Assembly (NCBI GenBank): GCA_002501855.1 | Contig: DAOM01000350.1 | Coordinates: 1-16,528 of the forward strand | From: Candidatus Nitrosopolaris nunavutensis | GTDB lineage: Archaea; Thermoproteota; Nitrososphaeria; Nitrososphaerales; Nitrososphaeraceae | Length of the DNA stretch: 16,528 bases | Direction of reading: 5' to 3' | Part shown: positions 7,911-14,688 of the stretch, one piece after another | Layout: each line of letters opens with the position of its first letter | Numbering within the stretch: the first letter of the stretch is position 1 | The notes under the pieces: model-generated | The model's database searches: none | Seen by the model: the letters and a program-made list of their open reading frames with translations, nothing else | What the model was told of the DNA's origin: nothing | Translations under genes and position numbers: made by a program

Positions 7911-7917
7911 ATATAAT
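7911..7917 (+). promoter_or_regulatory. putative TATA box of the kinase pseudogene
   Basis: ATATAAT is centred about 25 bases before TTG 7939. This fits a leaderless transcript starting at the TTG and supports that start codon. Confidence 0.5.
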
Positions 7918-7938
7918 CACTCATGATCGATTTAGCGT

Positions 7939-9097
7939 TTGACAGTTGCGACGCCAGATGCTAGCAATAGTACCAGGATTGAGGTACTGCAGAATACCGA
8001 AAATATAGTTGACGCATATTTACAAATTTTTCGTAATTCAAAGAGCAAGTGGGATTATTATGCAGATGTGAAGTCGGTAATTTTCGCGATTGACATGATA
8101 GAAAAAGCTTTGATTGATACCAAAGCCAGAGGAATAAAATCAAGGTTCATTACTGAAATCACGAAAGACAACTTCCATCATTGCAAAGAGGTGATAATGA
8201 AAATTGGTGAGGTTCGGCACCTCGATGGAGTTAAAGGAAACTTCGGTGTTAGTGACACAGAGTATATTACTACAACCATGAGGGAGTCGCAGATTGAAAC
8301 AACAGCAACACCAACACCAACACCAGCAACAACAGCAACACCAACAACAGCATTGCCCTCACATGCCGTATACAGCAATGTCAAAGAAGATATACAGCAG
8401 CATCAATATCTGTTTGATACCCTTTGGAGTAAAGGAACACCAGCAGAACAGAAGATTAGAGAGATAGAAGAAGTAACAGTACACTATGAAACCAAGATAT
8501 TAGATAATCCAGAAGAGATTGTCAATGAAATTGGTCGTCTTACGGCCAGATCAAATGAGGTATCTAATTGTCTTACACCTGGGGATGCAGTATAGCTATA
8601 ATCATTTTTTTGAGATAAAGAAGAAACTACTGGATAAGCAAAAGAAAGGAGGGCACAAGGGTATAAGATACATAAGTAATATTAACAAAGATAATGCGAA
8701 ATTAGCCAGAATATTTCTAGACGCAGACCGACATAGAGTTGTTCAGGTTGTTACTAACTTACTAAGTAACGCTGTTAAATTCACGAAGGGACACGGTGGA
8801 ACTGTATCTATCAGTACCGAGAAGAAAAAAGGCAATGACGGTGATAACCGAGAGGTTGCTGTAGTGTGTGTAAAGGATAACGGTAGTGGAATAGACTGTG
8901 ACATATTTCCAAGATTATTTGAAAAATTTGCAACGAAATCATTTCAAGGAACAGGATTGGGGTTGTTTATCTGCAAAGGTATTGTTAATGTTCATCATGG
9001 CAAGATATGGACTGAAAATAATGCAGAGTCCGGTGAAGGTAAAGGAGCTACATTTTACTTTACTCTACCAATCGTCAATATCAGCCCGGAGCGATAA
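7939..9097 (+). pseudogene. two-sensor histidine kinase, frameshifted and internally deleted
   Basis: Frame one (7939-8595) encodes a sensor module of the Nitrososphaerales type: REIEE-, KSRFITEITKDN- and VRHLDGVKGNFGVSD-like blocks, with a Thr/Pro-rich insert at residues 121-138. Its frame ends in a premature TAG at 8593. The second frame takes over around the GGGG run at 8581-8584; a single extra G explains the switch (GMQYSYNHFFEIKKKLL continues the domain). There a second sensor copy begins (KGIRYISNINKDN) but breaks off at FLDA, and the sequence jumps into the ATPase domain at ADRHRVVQVVTNLLSNAVKFT. The ATPase keeps its N box, DNGSGID (G1), FPRLFEKF (F box) and GTGLGLFICKGIV (G2). The rest of sensor two and the whole phosphoacceptor-His helix region are missing. 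It is therefore unlikely to work as a kinase even if the frameshift is a sequencing error. Confidence 0.85.
8296..8352 (+). repeat. CAACA/CCAACA simple-sequence repeat inside the sensor domain
   Basis: Imperfect tandem units of the ACAACA, CAACAC and CAGCAA type encode the Thr/Pro/Ala-rich stretch. It lies between the GNFGVSDTEY segment and the VYSNVKED segment, which are close together in related proteins. Confidence 0.7.
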
Positions 9098-9140
9098 CCA
9101 AAAAATATTAACAAAATGTGCTGAAAGATAGACAGGTCAA

Positions 9141-9175
9141 AACACCCTAAAGTAGTCATGACACATCTGGGTGTT
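9141..9175. terminator. inverted repeat between convergent genes
   Basis: AACACCC (9141-9147) and GGGTGTT (9169-9175) are perfect complements around a 21-base loop, in the 118-bp gap between the kinase pseudogene and the convergent coiled-coil gene. No T-run follows on either side, so a terminator role is only a guess. Confidence 0.35.
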
Positions 9176-9215
9176 CATTTAGATTTTAAGACACTGCTAT
9201 CTAGCTCTGATTTGG

Positions 9216-10331
9216 CTAGTCCGAAGAGCTACCATCATCGTAGATTAATCTCATCTCATCGAAGGTTAACTTTTCCCCGCTTGACATCTTCTTTAAAGCA
9301 GCTTCCTTCATTATATCCCATCTTTCTTGGTTTTCCCTATTTCTCCTTGCCCTTTCCTGTAAGCTCTCGCGTCTCTCCTCATTGTCACGCGGTTGACGTC
9401 GTTGATATTGTTGTCTTCTCTGACGATTTTCGGCAGCCTGTTGTCGCGATTTTCTAAATTGAATTGCATTGAGCTGAGTCTCTACCATTTCCAGTTTCGC
9501 TTTGGCCTCCCTTACTGCACGAATTATTGTCCTCCTATCCTGATAAAAACTCTCACGCAAATTCAAAAGTGTATCAAGGTTAGCTTTAAGATTACCAATT
9601 TTATTACCAAAATCAGACCGTTGGTCGAAAATTTTATTCATTTTCGTTCTTAAGCTTTCATATTGTGATGACATGTTCCTATAATCATCTTCTTTTTTGT
9701 GAAGTGCGTTGAGTGAATGCAGCTTGGTTGCGATTTCTTTTGATCTGGCAACTAATTTGCGTTCCTCATCTTTCGTCAACTTCTTAGTCTGGATGTCGCG
9801 TTCGATCTGCTCCAGGTTTTTCGTCAATTTTGACATGTCATATCTATCTCTGCGTGATTTCAATGCTGCTGCAGAGCCACCTTTGTCGTCCATCGACTTC
9901 ATTCGATTTCTGGCTTCAGTGAGGGTAGTTTTCATTTCAGTATATCGAGTTAATTCCGTGTCCTTTTGTTCATTTGTTTGCTTCAGTTTAACCCGGAACT
10001 CCTCTAGATGGACTCTTTCATCGTCTATCTGCTTTTTAGCGGATTCGATGCTATTGTTCAGCTCCTGAATTCGTTCCTCCCCCTTTTTCTGTTCTTCTAA
10101 CAAGGCCTTCTTGAAGTCGATAAGTGTCGTAAGATTCGAATCTAATCCAGAATGATGATCGCGCTCAAGATTCTTTCTTGGAGTTGTAGTGGCAGTCGTC
10201 GTAGCCGCAGCCGCAGCCGCAGCCGCTGCTTTTGCTGCGGTCGCCGATGTGCCTCCATTGTCGGTACTATATTGGTCCAGTCCCACGTCGAATGTAGTTT
10301 CTTGTATTACCGAGGATATATTTTTTCTCAT
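9216..10331 (-). CDS. archaeal coiled-coil protein (COG1340-like)
   Basis: This 371-residue, highly charged protein is mostly heptad-patterned helix from about residue 68 to 285 (for example KKQIDDERVHLEEFRVKLKQ and LEMVETQLNAIQFRKSRQQ). A NLEQIERDIQTKKLTKDEERKL segment near 172-193 is characteristic of the uncharacterised archaeal COG1340 family. A poly-Ala then Thr/Ala run (about 31-51), encoded by a GCC/GCA-type repeat, separates a short N-terminal tail from the coiled coil. An Arg/Gln-rich stretch (about 288-325) leads to a conserved-looking C-terminus (GEKLTFDEMRLIYDD). No membrane segment is seen. A structural, chromosome- or RNA-associated role is possible. The first ATG of the open frame (10331) is used; the gene is divergent from the Cys/His-rich gene. 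Confidence 0.8.
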   Translation of the reverse strand: MRKNISSVIQETTFDVGLDQYSTDNGGTSATAAKAAAAAAAAATTTATTTPRKNLERDHHSGLDSNLTTLIDFKKALLEEQKKGEERIQELNNSIESAKKQIDDERVHLEEFRVKLKQTNEQKDTELTRYTEMKTTLTEARNRMKSMDDKGGSAAALKSRRDRYDMSKLTKNLEQIERDIQTKKLTKDEERKLVARSKEIATKLHSLNALHKKEDDYRNMSSQYESLRTKMNKIFDQRSDFGNKIGNLKANLDTLLNLRESFYQDRRTIIRAVREAKAKLEMVETQLNAIQFRKSRQQAAENRQRRQQYQRRQPRDNEERRESLQERARRNRENQERWDIMKEAALKKMSSGEKLTFDEMRLIYDDGSSSD

Positions 10332-10383
10332 TTGGAGTAGTGGCTTTTAGCCTGACGCCTTGCCCAAAGATGCATCCTATATA

Positions 10384-10400
10384 CATGTTTATATGACATG
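10384..10400. promoter_or_regulatory. divergent promoter with inverted repeat over the TATA box
   Basis: CATGT (10384-10388) and ACATG (10396-10400) flank TTTATATG, a good TATA box about 39 bases before ATG 10430, in the gap between two divergent genes. Minus-strand TATATAGG (about 10383-10376) may serve the coiled-coil gene. The palindromic arms could bind a dimeric regulator acting on both. Confidence 0.4.
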
Positions 10401-10429
10401 AGATTCTAGTACTCGTAGGAGATCACTAG

Positions 10430-10825
10430 ATGGAGGATTTCGAGAAGGATTTTCCTGATTTCGACTGGAAAAATATTCCTGCCTATAAGCATCCTGGTGG
10501 CAAGGATTGTCCATGTCCCAAACACGAGTATATTCGAGAGCAGATCAATATTACCAAGACTGTAAGCAATAACAATCGAGAGGTGAGCCCAGAAACCAGG
10601 CAGAAGGCGCAAGTTACCCTCAAGCTGTGTCCTGATCATTACAATGTATATTTTCACGAAGTTATTCCTGCGATGCCCTTTAAATATAGAGTAATGACAA
10701 AAATCGCACTCAAGATCGGCGCAGTGGTTATTCAAAAAATTCCGTATATGCAATCTGACCAATGTTTCTACTGCAAATTCGGGTCCGGTGGTTTTGATAG
10801 AAAAACTGAATTGCCACCAATTTAG
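10430..10825 (+). CDS. Cys/His-rich hypothetical protein
   Basis: This 131-residue protein is not recognised by name. It has clustered potential metal ligands: C27, C29 and H32 (CPCPKH), C67 and H70 (LCPDHYN), H76, and C112 and C115 (QCFYC). An aromatic/acidic N-terminus (DFPDFDW) is present, and no membrane helix is obvious. The pattern suggests a zinc- or iron-binding fold in which three separated Cys/His pairs come together. GGAG at 10418-10421 lies 8 bases before the ATG and supports this start. The gene is divergent from the coiled-coil gene and convergent with the kinase-like gene. Confidence 0.7.
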   Translation: MEDFEKDFPDFDWKNIPAYKHPGGKDCPCPKHEYIREQINITKTVSNNNREVSPETRQKAQVTLKLCPDHYNVYFHEVIPAMPFKYRVMTKIALKIGAVVIQKIPYMQSDQCFYCKFGSGGFDRKTELPPI

Positions 10826-10833
10826 TTTTTTTT
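10826..10833 (+). terminator. oligo-T terminator after the Cys/His-rich gene
   Basis: A run of eight T directly follows the TAG at 10823-10825, with further T-rich tracts at 10845-10859, in the 35-bp gap before the convergent kinase-like gene. This fits archaeal oligo-T termination. Confidence 0.55.
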
Positions 10834-10860
10834 GTGTTGCAGTTCTTTTTCTTCTTTTTT

Positions 10861-11583
10861 CTACTTCTTTGTATTGAGGCCTTTCGCCATATTTTGGAGC
10901 ATCGCAGATTGATCTGACGCAAAACCTAGCGAAAGTATGTTGCGTAAGAGTATATGCAAATACGGAAAATTGCGTCTAACTACTGACGTGTAGCCGTCAT
11001 GGAATCCTTTCTCTATTGTGTCGTATTGGGATTGCTCAAAGTCTATGACACTTGCCAGAAAGGATGCTATGTCCATACTCTGGGCGAATACCGAATTCGT
11101 TTTGTGAATAAATCCCAGATCTGTTCGCACTATAGAATTATCAGGATTTACCAGATAGTTCTGCGATTTATTATCTGTAAAAACGTAGCCGGCTTTGTGT
11201 AACTTTCCCGTTAAGGAGCCTGCTTGAAATGCCAAAGAGCATATAATATTTTTTTTGTGCTCCTCGTCTGCAAACGCTTTATACAGGTTACCCCCTCCAA
11301 TATATTCTTCGACGATCGTGTCGGCTGTTATCGAAATGAGAAAGGGAGTAGGAATTCCTAGTCTTTTCAAATTATTCCTCATATCATTCCCTTCATTTCC
11401 CAGTGCCAGCTTTCCTGCAGGTGGAGGAGCGGAAGGATGTGCCATCAGAACGGACATTATGCTATAAGTGGCCGCCAAAAGGTATTCGTGAAAATCTTTT
11501 GTTAATTTATTTTTCTTTATAACTACCATGCGCCCGTCCAACTGTTGAACTGATACATCTCTCTGCCAGTTTACGAAATACAA
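10861..11583 (-). CDS. atypical small protein kinase, Bud32/RIO/Kdo-kinase-like
   Basis: This 240-residue single-domain kinase-like protein keeps the key positions. VVIK (Lys23) is the likely ATP lysine, and VEEYIGGGNLYKAF (91-104) is the hinge. A catalytic loop HKAGYVFTDNKSQNYLV follows (Asp137 as base, Asn142 as metal ligand). RTDLGFI (Asp155-Leu-Gly) stands in place of DFG. The short N-lobe without a clear glycine loop and the TDNKSQN loop recall Bud32 and lipopolysaccharide-kinase-like families more than UbiB, as there is no KxGQ motif. TTG 11583 is the only start close to the upstream in-frame stop at 11587; ATG at codon 19 would cut just before the ATP lysine. It may phosphorylate a protein or small molecule. 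It is divergent from the methyltransferase gene, with an 85-bp gap to that gene's ATG 11669. Confidence 0.65.
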   Translation of the reverse strand: MYFVNWQRDVSVQQLDGRMVVIKKNKLTKDFHEYLLAATYSIMSVLMAHPSAPPPAGKLALGNEGNDMRNNLKRLGIPTPFLISITADTIVEEYIGGGNLYKAFADEEHKKNIICSLAFQAGSLTGKLHKAGYVFTDNKSQNYLVNPDNSIVRTDLGFIHKTNSVFAQSMDIASFLASVIDFEQSQYDTIEKGFHDGYTSVVRRNFPYLHILLRNILSLGFASDQSAMLQNMAKGLNTKK

Positions 11584-11668
11584 GAATTATAACACTATAT
11601 GTGAATGCTTGAATGTAAAAGTTTCAATACTTAAAATACCGAACTATCATATCCTATCGAAGGGAGTG

Positions 11669-12421
11669 ATGGTGTCACAGGTACATGACGGACACAGAAG
11701 GGCTTCAAGATTCTTCACATCTATGAATGCTTCCAGTTATGATACCGTCGTACGTATCGCCACTTTTGGTCAGGACTACCTATGGAAAAGGCAGATTCTG
11801 GATGTTATAGATAAACACCATCTATCTTCTCCTTGTTCTTCCTCTCATTGTTCTGATGATCTTCCAGATCATATGCATCTGGACCTTGCATCTGGGACAG
11901 GAATACTATCTTCGCTGATAGAGCGCCGTGGGAATCATGGAGGACAAAGACCAAGAAATGTGGTCGGTCTTGATTTGACATTCGATTACCTGCGAACCGC
12001 AAAAAAAAAGTGCAGCACCGGACTGCTAACAAACGGGACAGCAGAGGTGTTGCCGTACAGAGAGCAATCATTCGATTCGGTCACATCATCTTATCTAGCA
12101 AAATATGTCGATATTGAAAGAGTAGTGAGTGAGTGTTGGCGTGTCCTTAAACATAGAGGTGTCGTGGTTTTCCACGACTTTACTTATCCGTCCAACTCCT
12201 TGGCCAGAAGCCTTTGGAATGGCTATTTTAAGATATTGCGATCGGCTGCCAAAACAGTAACTTCGTGGGCGCCAGTTTTTCAAGAGTTGGATCAGGTTGT
12301 AAAAATGAGTAACTGGCTTGGACAAACCATGCAGGCGCTAGAAGGTACTGGGTTTAAGAACTTATCCTTCAGGTTCTACACCATGAGAACGTCTGCCATT
12401 GTTTCGGCCAACAAGCCATGA
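11669..12421 (+). CDS. UbiE/COQ5-like class I SAM methyltransferase
   Basis: This is a 250-residue Rossmann methyltransferase. Its SAM-binding motif I is HLDLASGTGIL (about residues 70-80), with the acidic end of the second strand in VVGLDLTFDYLR, then GTAEVLPYREQSFDSVTSSY (motif II/post-II) and ECWRVLKHRGVVVFHDFTYPS (motif III). The N-terminal VHDGHRRASRFFTSMNASSYDTVVRIATFGQD resembles the UbiE start, where a helix precedes motif I. A Ser/Cys/His-rich insert (about 51-65) sits before motif I. ATG 11669 follows GGGAG directly; an in-frame TTG at 11609 would add 20 residues. Its stop overlaps the next start as ATGA (12418-12421), so it is translationally coupled to the UbiA-like gene. It probably methylates a prenylated quinone precursor; the substrate is inferred. 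Confidence 0.8.
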   Translation: MVSQVHDGHRRASRFFTSMNASSYDTVVRIATFGQDYLWKRQILDVIDKHHLSSPCSSSHCSDDLPDHMHLDLASGTGILSSLIERRGNHGGQRPRNVVGLDLTFDYLRTAKKKCSTGLLTNGTAEVLPYREQSFDSVTSSYLAKYVDIERVVSECWRVLKHRGVVVFHDFTYPSNSLARSLWNGYFKILRSAAKTVTSWAPVFQELDQVVKMSNWLGQTMQALEGTGFKNLSFRFYTMRTSAIVSANKP

Positions 12422-13119
12422 AAGAAGACTCTCGTTTGAACGAATGGTTCGTACCTAAGTTTGGCTCATTAAAATTCCGGGCATTTGTTGGTTTATTATT
12501 TTTACCTTATACCGGAATGTGCATATCTTTTACTATCATAGGTGCGATGCTATCATCTACAATTCAATGGGATAGGGTTGCTGCCATAGCCCTAATTTAC
12601 GGGTTAGCCTTAGGCGTGTCGGCTCATGCTGCCGACAATTTAGGATCAAAAAAAAATAAGCCGTGGGGAAGGTACTTTAGCGCAATGCAGTTATGGCTGT
12701 TAATAATTTTCAGTTTAGCCATAGCCTATTCGATCGGAATTTATTATATAATATTTCATGTCCCCTTGCTTGTAGTCGTCGCTGCCCTAGAAGGTTTTTT
12801 CGTCTTTGCATATAACTTTGAATTATTTAAGGGGGTCTTGCATAATGATCTTGGATTTGTCTTTTCGTGGGGGGGTCTTCCTGTGTTAGGAGGATACATA
12901 ATGCAGACGAATGGTGTTGGAACGTTGCCAATCATAATGTCTGTGTGCGCGGCTTTAGTCAGCTACATGCATATTAGAATATCCAGGCCATACAAAGAAC
13001 TAAGGAGGAAGAGGTTAAACGAGCGGCGAGCCGAAAGATTGGAAGTGTATCTCAAACTAATTAGTTTAGGAACTATAGCTGCTGCTTTTGCTGCCATCTT
13101 CCTTAGGGTCATCTTTTAG
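12418..13119 (+). CDS. UbiA-like membrane prenyltransferase
   Basis: This 233-residue protein has about seven hydrophobic helices and basic C-terminal loops (PYKELRRKRLNERRAER). The layout and the LPVLGGY motif are typical of the UbiA superfamily, which joins polyprenyl diphosphates to aromatic or other acceptors in the membrane. The first Asp-rich site is reduced to AHAADNLGSKKNK (Asp72) and the second to YNFELFKGVLHND (Asp143). The canonical NDxxDxxxD and DxxxD motifs are therefore incomplete, and the protein may be divergent or use a different acceptor. The start is fixed by the ATGA overlap with the methyltransferase stop. A T-run at 13124-13129 follows, so the two genes probably form a two-gene unit. 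Confidence 0.65.
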   Translation: MKEDSRLNEWFVPKFGSLKFRAFVGLLFLPYTGMCISFTIIGAMLSSTIQWDRVAAIALIYGLALGVSAHAADNLGSKKNKPWGRYFSAMQLWLLIIFSLAIAYSIGIYYIIFHVPLLVVVAALEGFFVFAYNFELFKGVLHNDLGFVFSWGGLPVLGGYIMQTNGVGTLPIIMSVCAALVSYMHIRISRPYKELRRKRLNERRAERLEVYLKLISLGTIAAAFAAIFLRVIF

Positions 13120-13123
13120 GTCG

Positions 13124-13129
13124 TTTTTT
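13124..13129 (+). terminator. short oligo-T after the UbiA-like gene
   Basis: Six T follow the UbiA-like stop by 4 bases, with no hairpin. This is a weak terminator candidate that would separate the UbiE-UbiA pair from the chorismate-lyase-like gene. Confidence 0.3.
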
Positions 13130-13179
13130 AATACTACAACTACTTTCTAATTATTGTACTATTAGTAGAGAGGTCGCGG

Positions 13180-13722
13180 ATGGTCATAGTATCTGTTGTG
13201 GTAAGGGATTTTGGAAGTCATATGTTACAAAAGATTTCTGAACTCGAAAACAAGTCGAATATCAAATTACCTGTTACGAAAAAAATTCTTTTGGCTGAGA
13301 CAGGTACAGTCGAACAGATCTTGAGTATATTGACGAATTCAGAAACCATAGTGAACGTTCTAAAACAAACAGAGGATCGAGAACTCATACTGCGAGATGT
13401 TTGCATAGCCAGCAAGAAGACCGGCGAAACGCTAGTCAATGCAAGGTCGCGCTTTTTTCTAGACAATATACCTGGAGATATCATAAATCAGATTAAAAGA
13501 AAGAACCTAGGCATCGGAAATATAATTATAGGTCATGAATTAGAAACATTCAGAAAAATAATTAAAATAGGTTACAATTCGAAATCCAAATCGATTTTTA
13601 GAGTGTATCATATTATCCACCACGGAAAAGTCGCCATTGAAATCAAGGAATGTTTTACATCAGATATAGATTCGAATGTCAACCTCGAGATTGAAGCCGA
13701 AAATAGTTCTCAGCACTATTAG
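13180..13722 (+). CDS. chorismate pyruvate-lyase-like protein (UbiC/DUF98 family)
   Basis: This 180-residue protein fits the chorismate lyase fold, which releases pyruvate from chorismate to give 4-hydroxybenzoate. Family-like blocks are LPVTKKILLAETGTVEQIL near the start, REL-ILRDVCI with Arg72 where UbiC has its substrate arginine, GETLVNARSRFFLDNIP (83-98), NLGIGNIII, and IEIKECF with Glu157 where UbiC has its catalytic-site glutamate. The alignment is by eye. ATG 13180 is preceded by GAGAGG at 13167-13172. It lies 60 bp after the UbiA-like gene on the same strand. Supply of 4-hydroxybenzoate to that prenyltransferase is the obvious inference. UTRA ligand-binding domains share this fold, but no DNA-binding domain is present. 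Confidence 0.7.
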   Translation: MVIVSVVVRDFGSHMLQKISELENKSNIKLPVTKKILLAETGTVEQILSILTNSETIVNVLKQTEDRELILRDVCIASKKTGETLVNARSRFFLDNIPGDIINQIKRKNLGIGNIIIGHELETFRKIIKIGYNSKSKSIFRVYHIIHHGKVAIEIKECFTSDIDSNVNLEIEAENSSQHY

Positions 13723-13763
13723 TGTCTTTTTCGCTACTAGTGAAACCTATAATGAAAGAGAGG

Positions 13764-13837
13764 TGGACCGGGTGGGATTCGAACCCACGACCTCGGCAAT
13801 GCCAATGCCGCATCCTACCGGACTAGACGACCGGCCC
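13764..13837 (-). tRNA. tRNA-Ala (anticodon GGC)
   Basis: The minus strand folds into a full cloverleaf of 74 nt. The acceptor is GGGCCGG/CCGGTCC with the G3:U70 wobble that is the alanine identity mark. The anticodon stem is CGGCA/TGCCG around loop TTGGCAT (anticodon GGC), the T arm is GTGGG-TTCGAAT-CCCAC, and the discriminator is A. CCA is not fully encoded (CCT follows), and there is no intron. GTATTAATAC at 13864-13873 lies 27-36 bases upstream as a TATA box. Confidence 0.97.
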
Positions 13838-13863
13838 TCCAACTTCAACAATCCTATTGTTTG

Positions 13864-13873
13864 GTATTAATAC
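13864..13873 (-). promoter_or_regulatory. TATA box of tRNA-Ala
   Basis: Palindromic GTATTAATAC is centred about 31 bases before the tRNA 5' end, the standard archaeal box A position. Confidence 0.5.
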
Positions 13874-13965
13874 GTTTAACGAATTGCAGACGTTAGATGG
13901 TAAATAGGATATTATTATTTATAACAAAGCTGCAACATAGTTTAATTGTACAGATGCTATGAATT

Positions 13966-14073
13966 CTATCCAGCCTGTGGCAATCTACGATTTTGTTTAT
14001 GTCTCCTCATAATGACGACGGCCAACGCCACCACCAGAATGGCGATATCCAGAGCAGGACCAATATCATATAA
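13966..14073 (-). pseudogene. possible small membrane peptide lacking a standard start
   Basis: A minus-strand frame of 35 codons reads DIGPALDIAILVVALAVVIM then RRHKQNRRLPQAG. This is one membrane helix followed by a basic tail, a pattern unlikely by chance. It follows an in-frame TAA and has no ATG, GTG or TTG before the helix. An ATG sits one base out of frame (TATATGATATTGG); one additional G after that ATG would give MDIGPALD. It may be a broken gene, use a rare start, or be coincidental. No function can be assigned. Confidence 0.3.
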
Positions 14074-14077
14074 TTAA
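14068..14077 (+). promoter_or_regulatory. putative TATA box of the Nudix gene
   Basis: ATATAATTAA is centred about 24 bases before TTG 14096, which supports a leaderless message beginning at that TTG. Confidence 0.5.
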
Positions 14078-14092
14078 GGGCGTTTCTCTTGA

Positions 14093-14548
<456 letters not shown>

Positions 14549-14671
14549 CTTTCTGTCCATCCCGGTATCGCAACTATCCGCCATTAGACATACTGGCACC
14601 ACTAGGACTACCACTAATACGAACTCGTATATCTACGGAAATAGATTTATACCTAAGATTGGGCGAAATAC

Positions 14672-14676
14672 GGAGG
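14672..14676 (+). promoter_or_regulatory. GGAGG ribosome site favouring start 14689
   Basis: GGAGG lies 12 bases before ATG 14689, with TTTATA at 14646-14651 upstream. This favours ATG 14689 over TTG 14659, though the spacing is long. Confidence 0.4.
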
Positions 14677-14688
14677 ATTAATAACAAG

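Noticed and set aside
8519..8584. Independent start of a second gene at ATG 8519
   Set aside because: The first 20 or so codons are an out-of-frame overlap of sensor coding; real similarity begins at the GGGG frameshift, so it is one broken gene.
9158..9653. Plus-strand frames opposite the coiled-coil gene
   Set aside because: They are antisense shadows of a clear coding region and show no recognisable family.
10861..11583. Assignment as UbiB
   Set aside because: No KxGQ or UbiB-specific N-lobe, and the protein is far too short.
13676..13870. 64-codon plus-strand frame
   Set aside because: It reads through the antisense of tRNA-Ala (DRVGFEPTTSAM is the familiar tRNA-shadow peptide).
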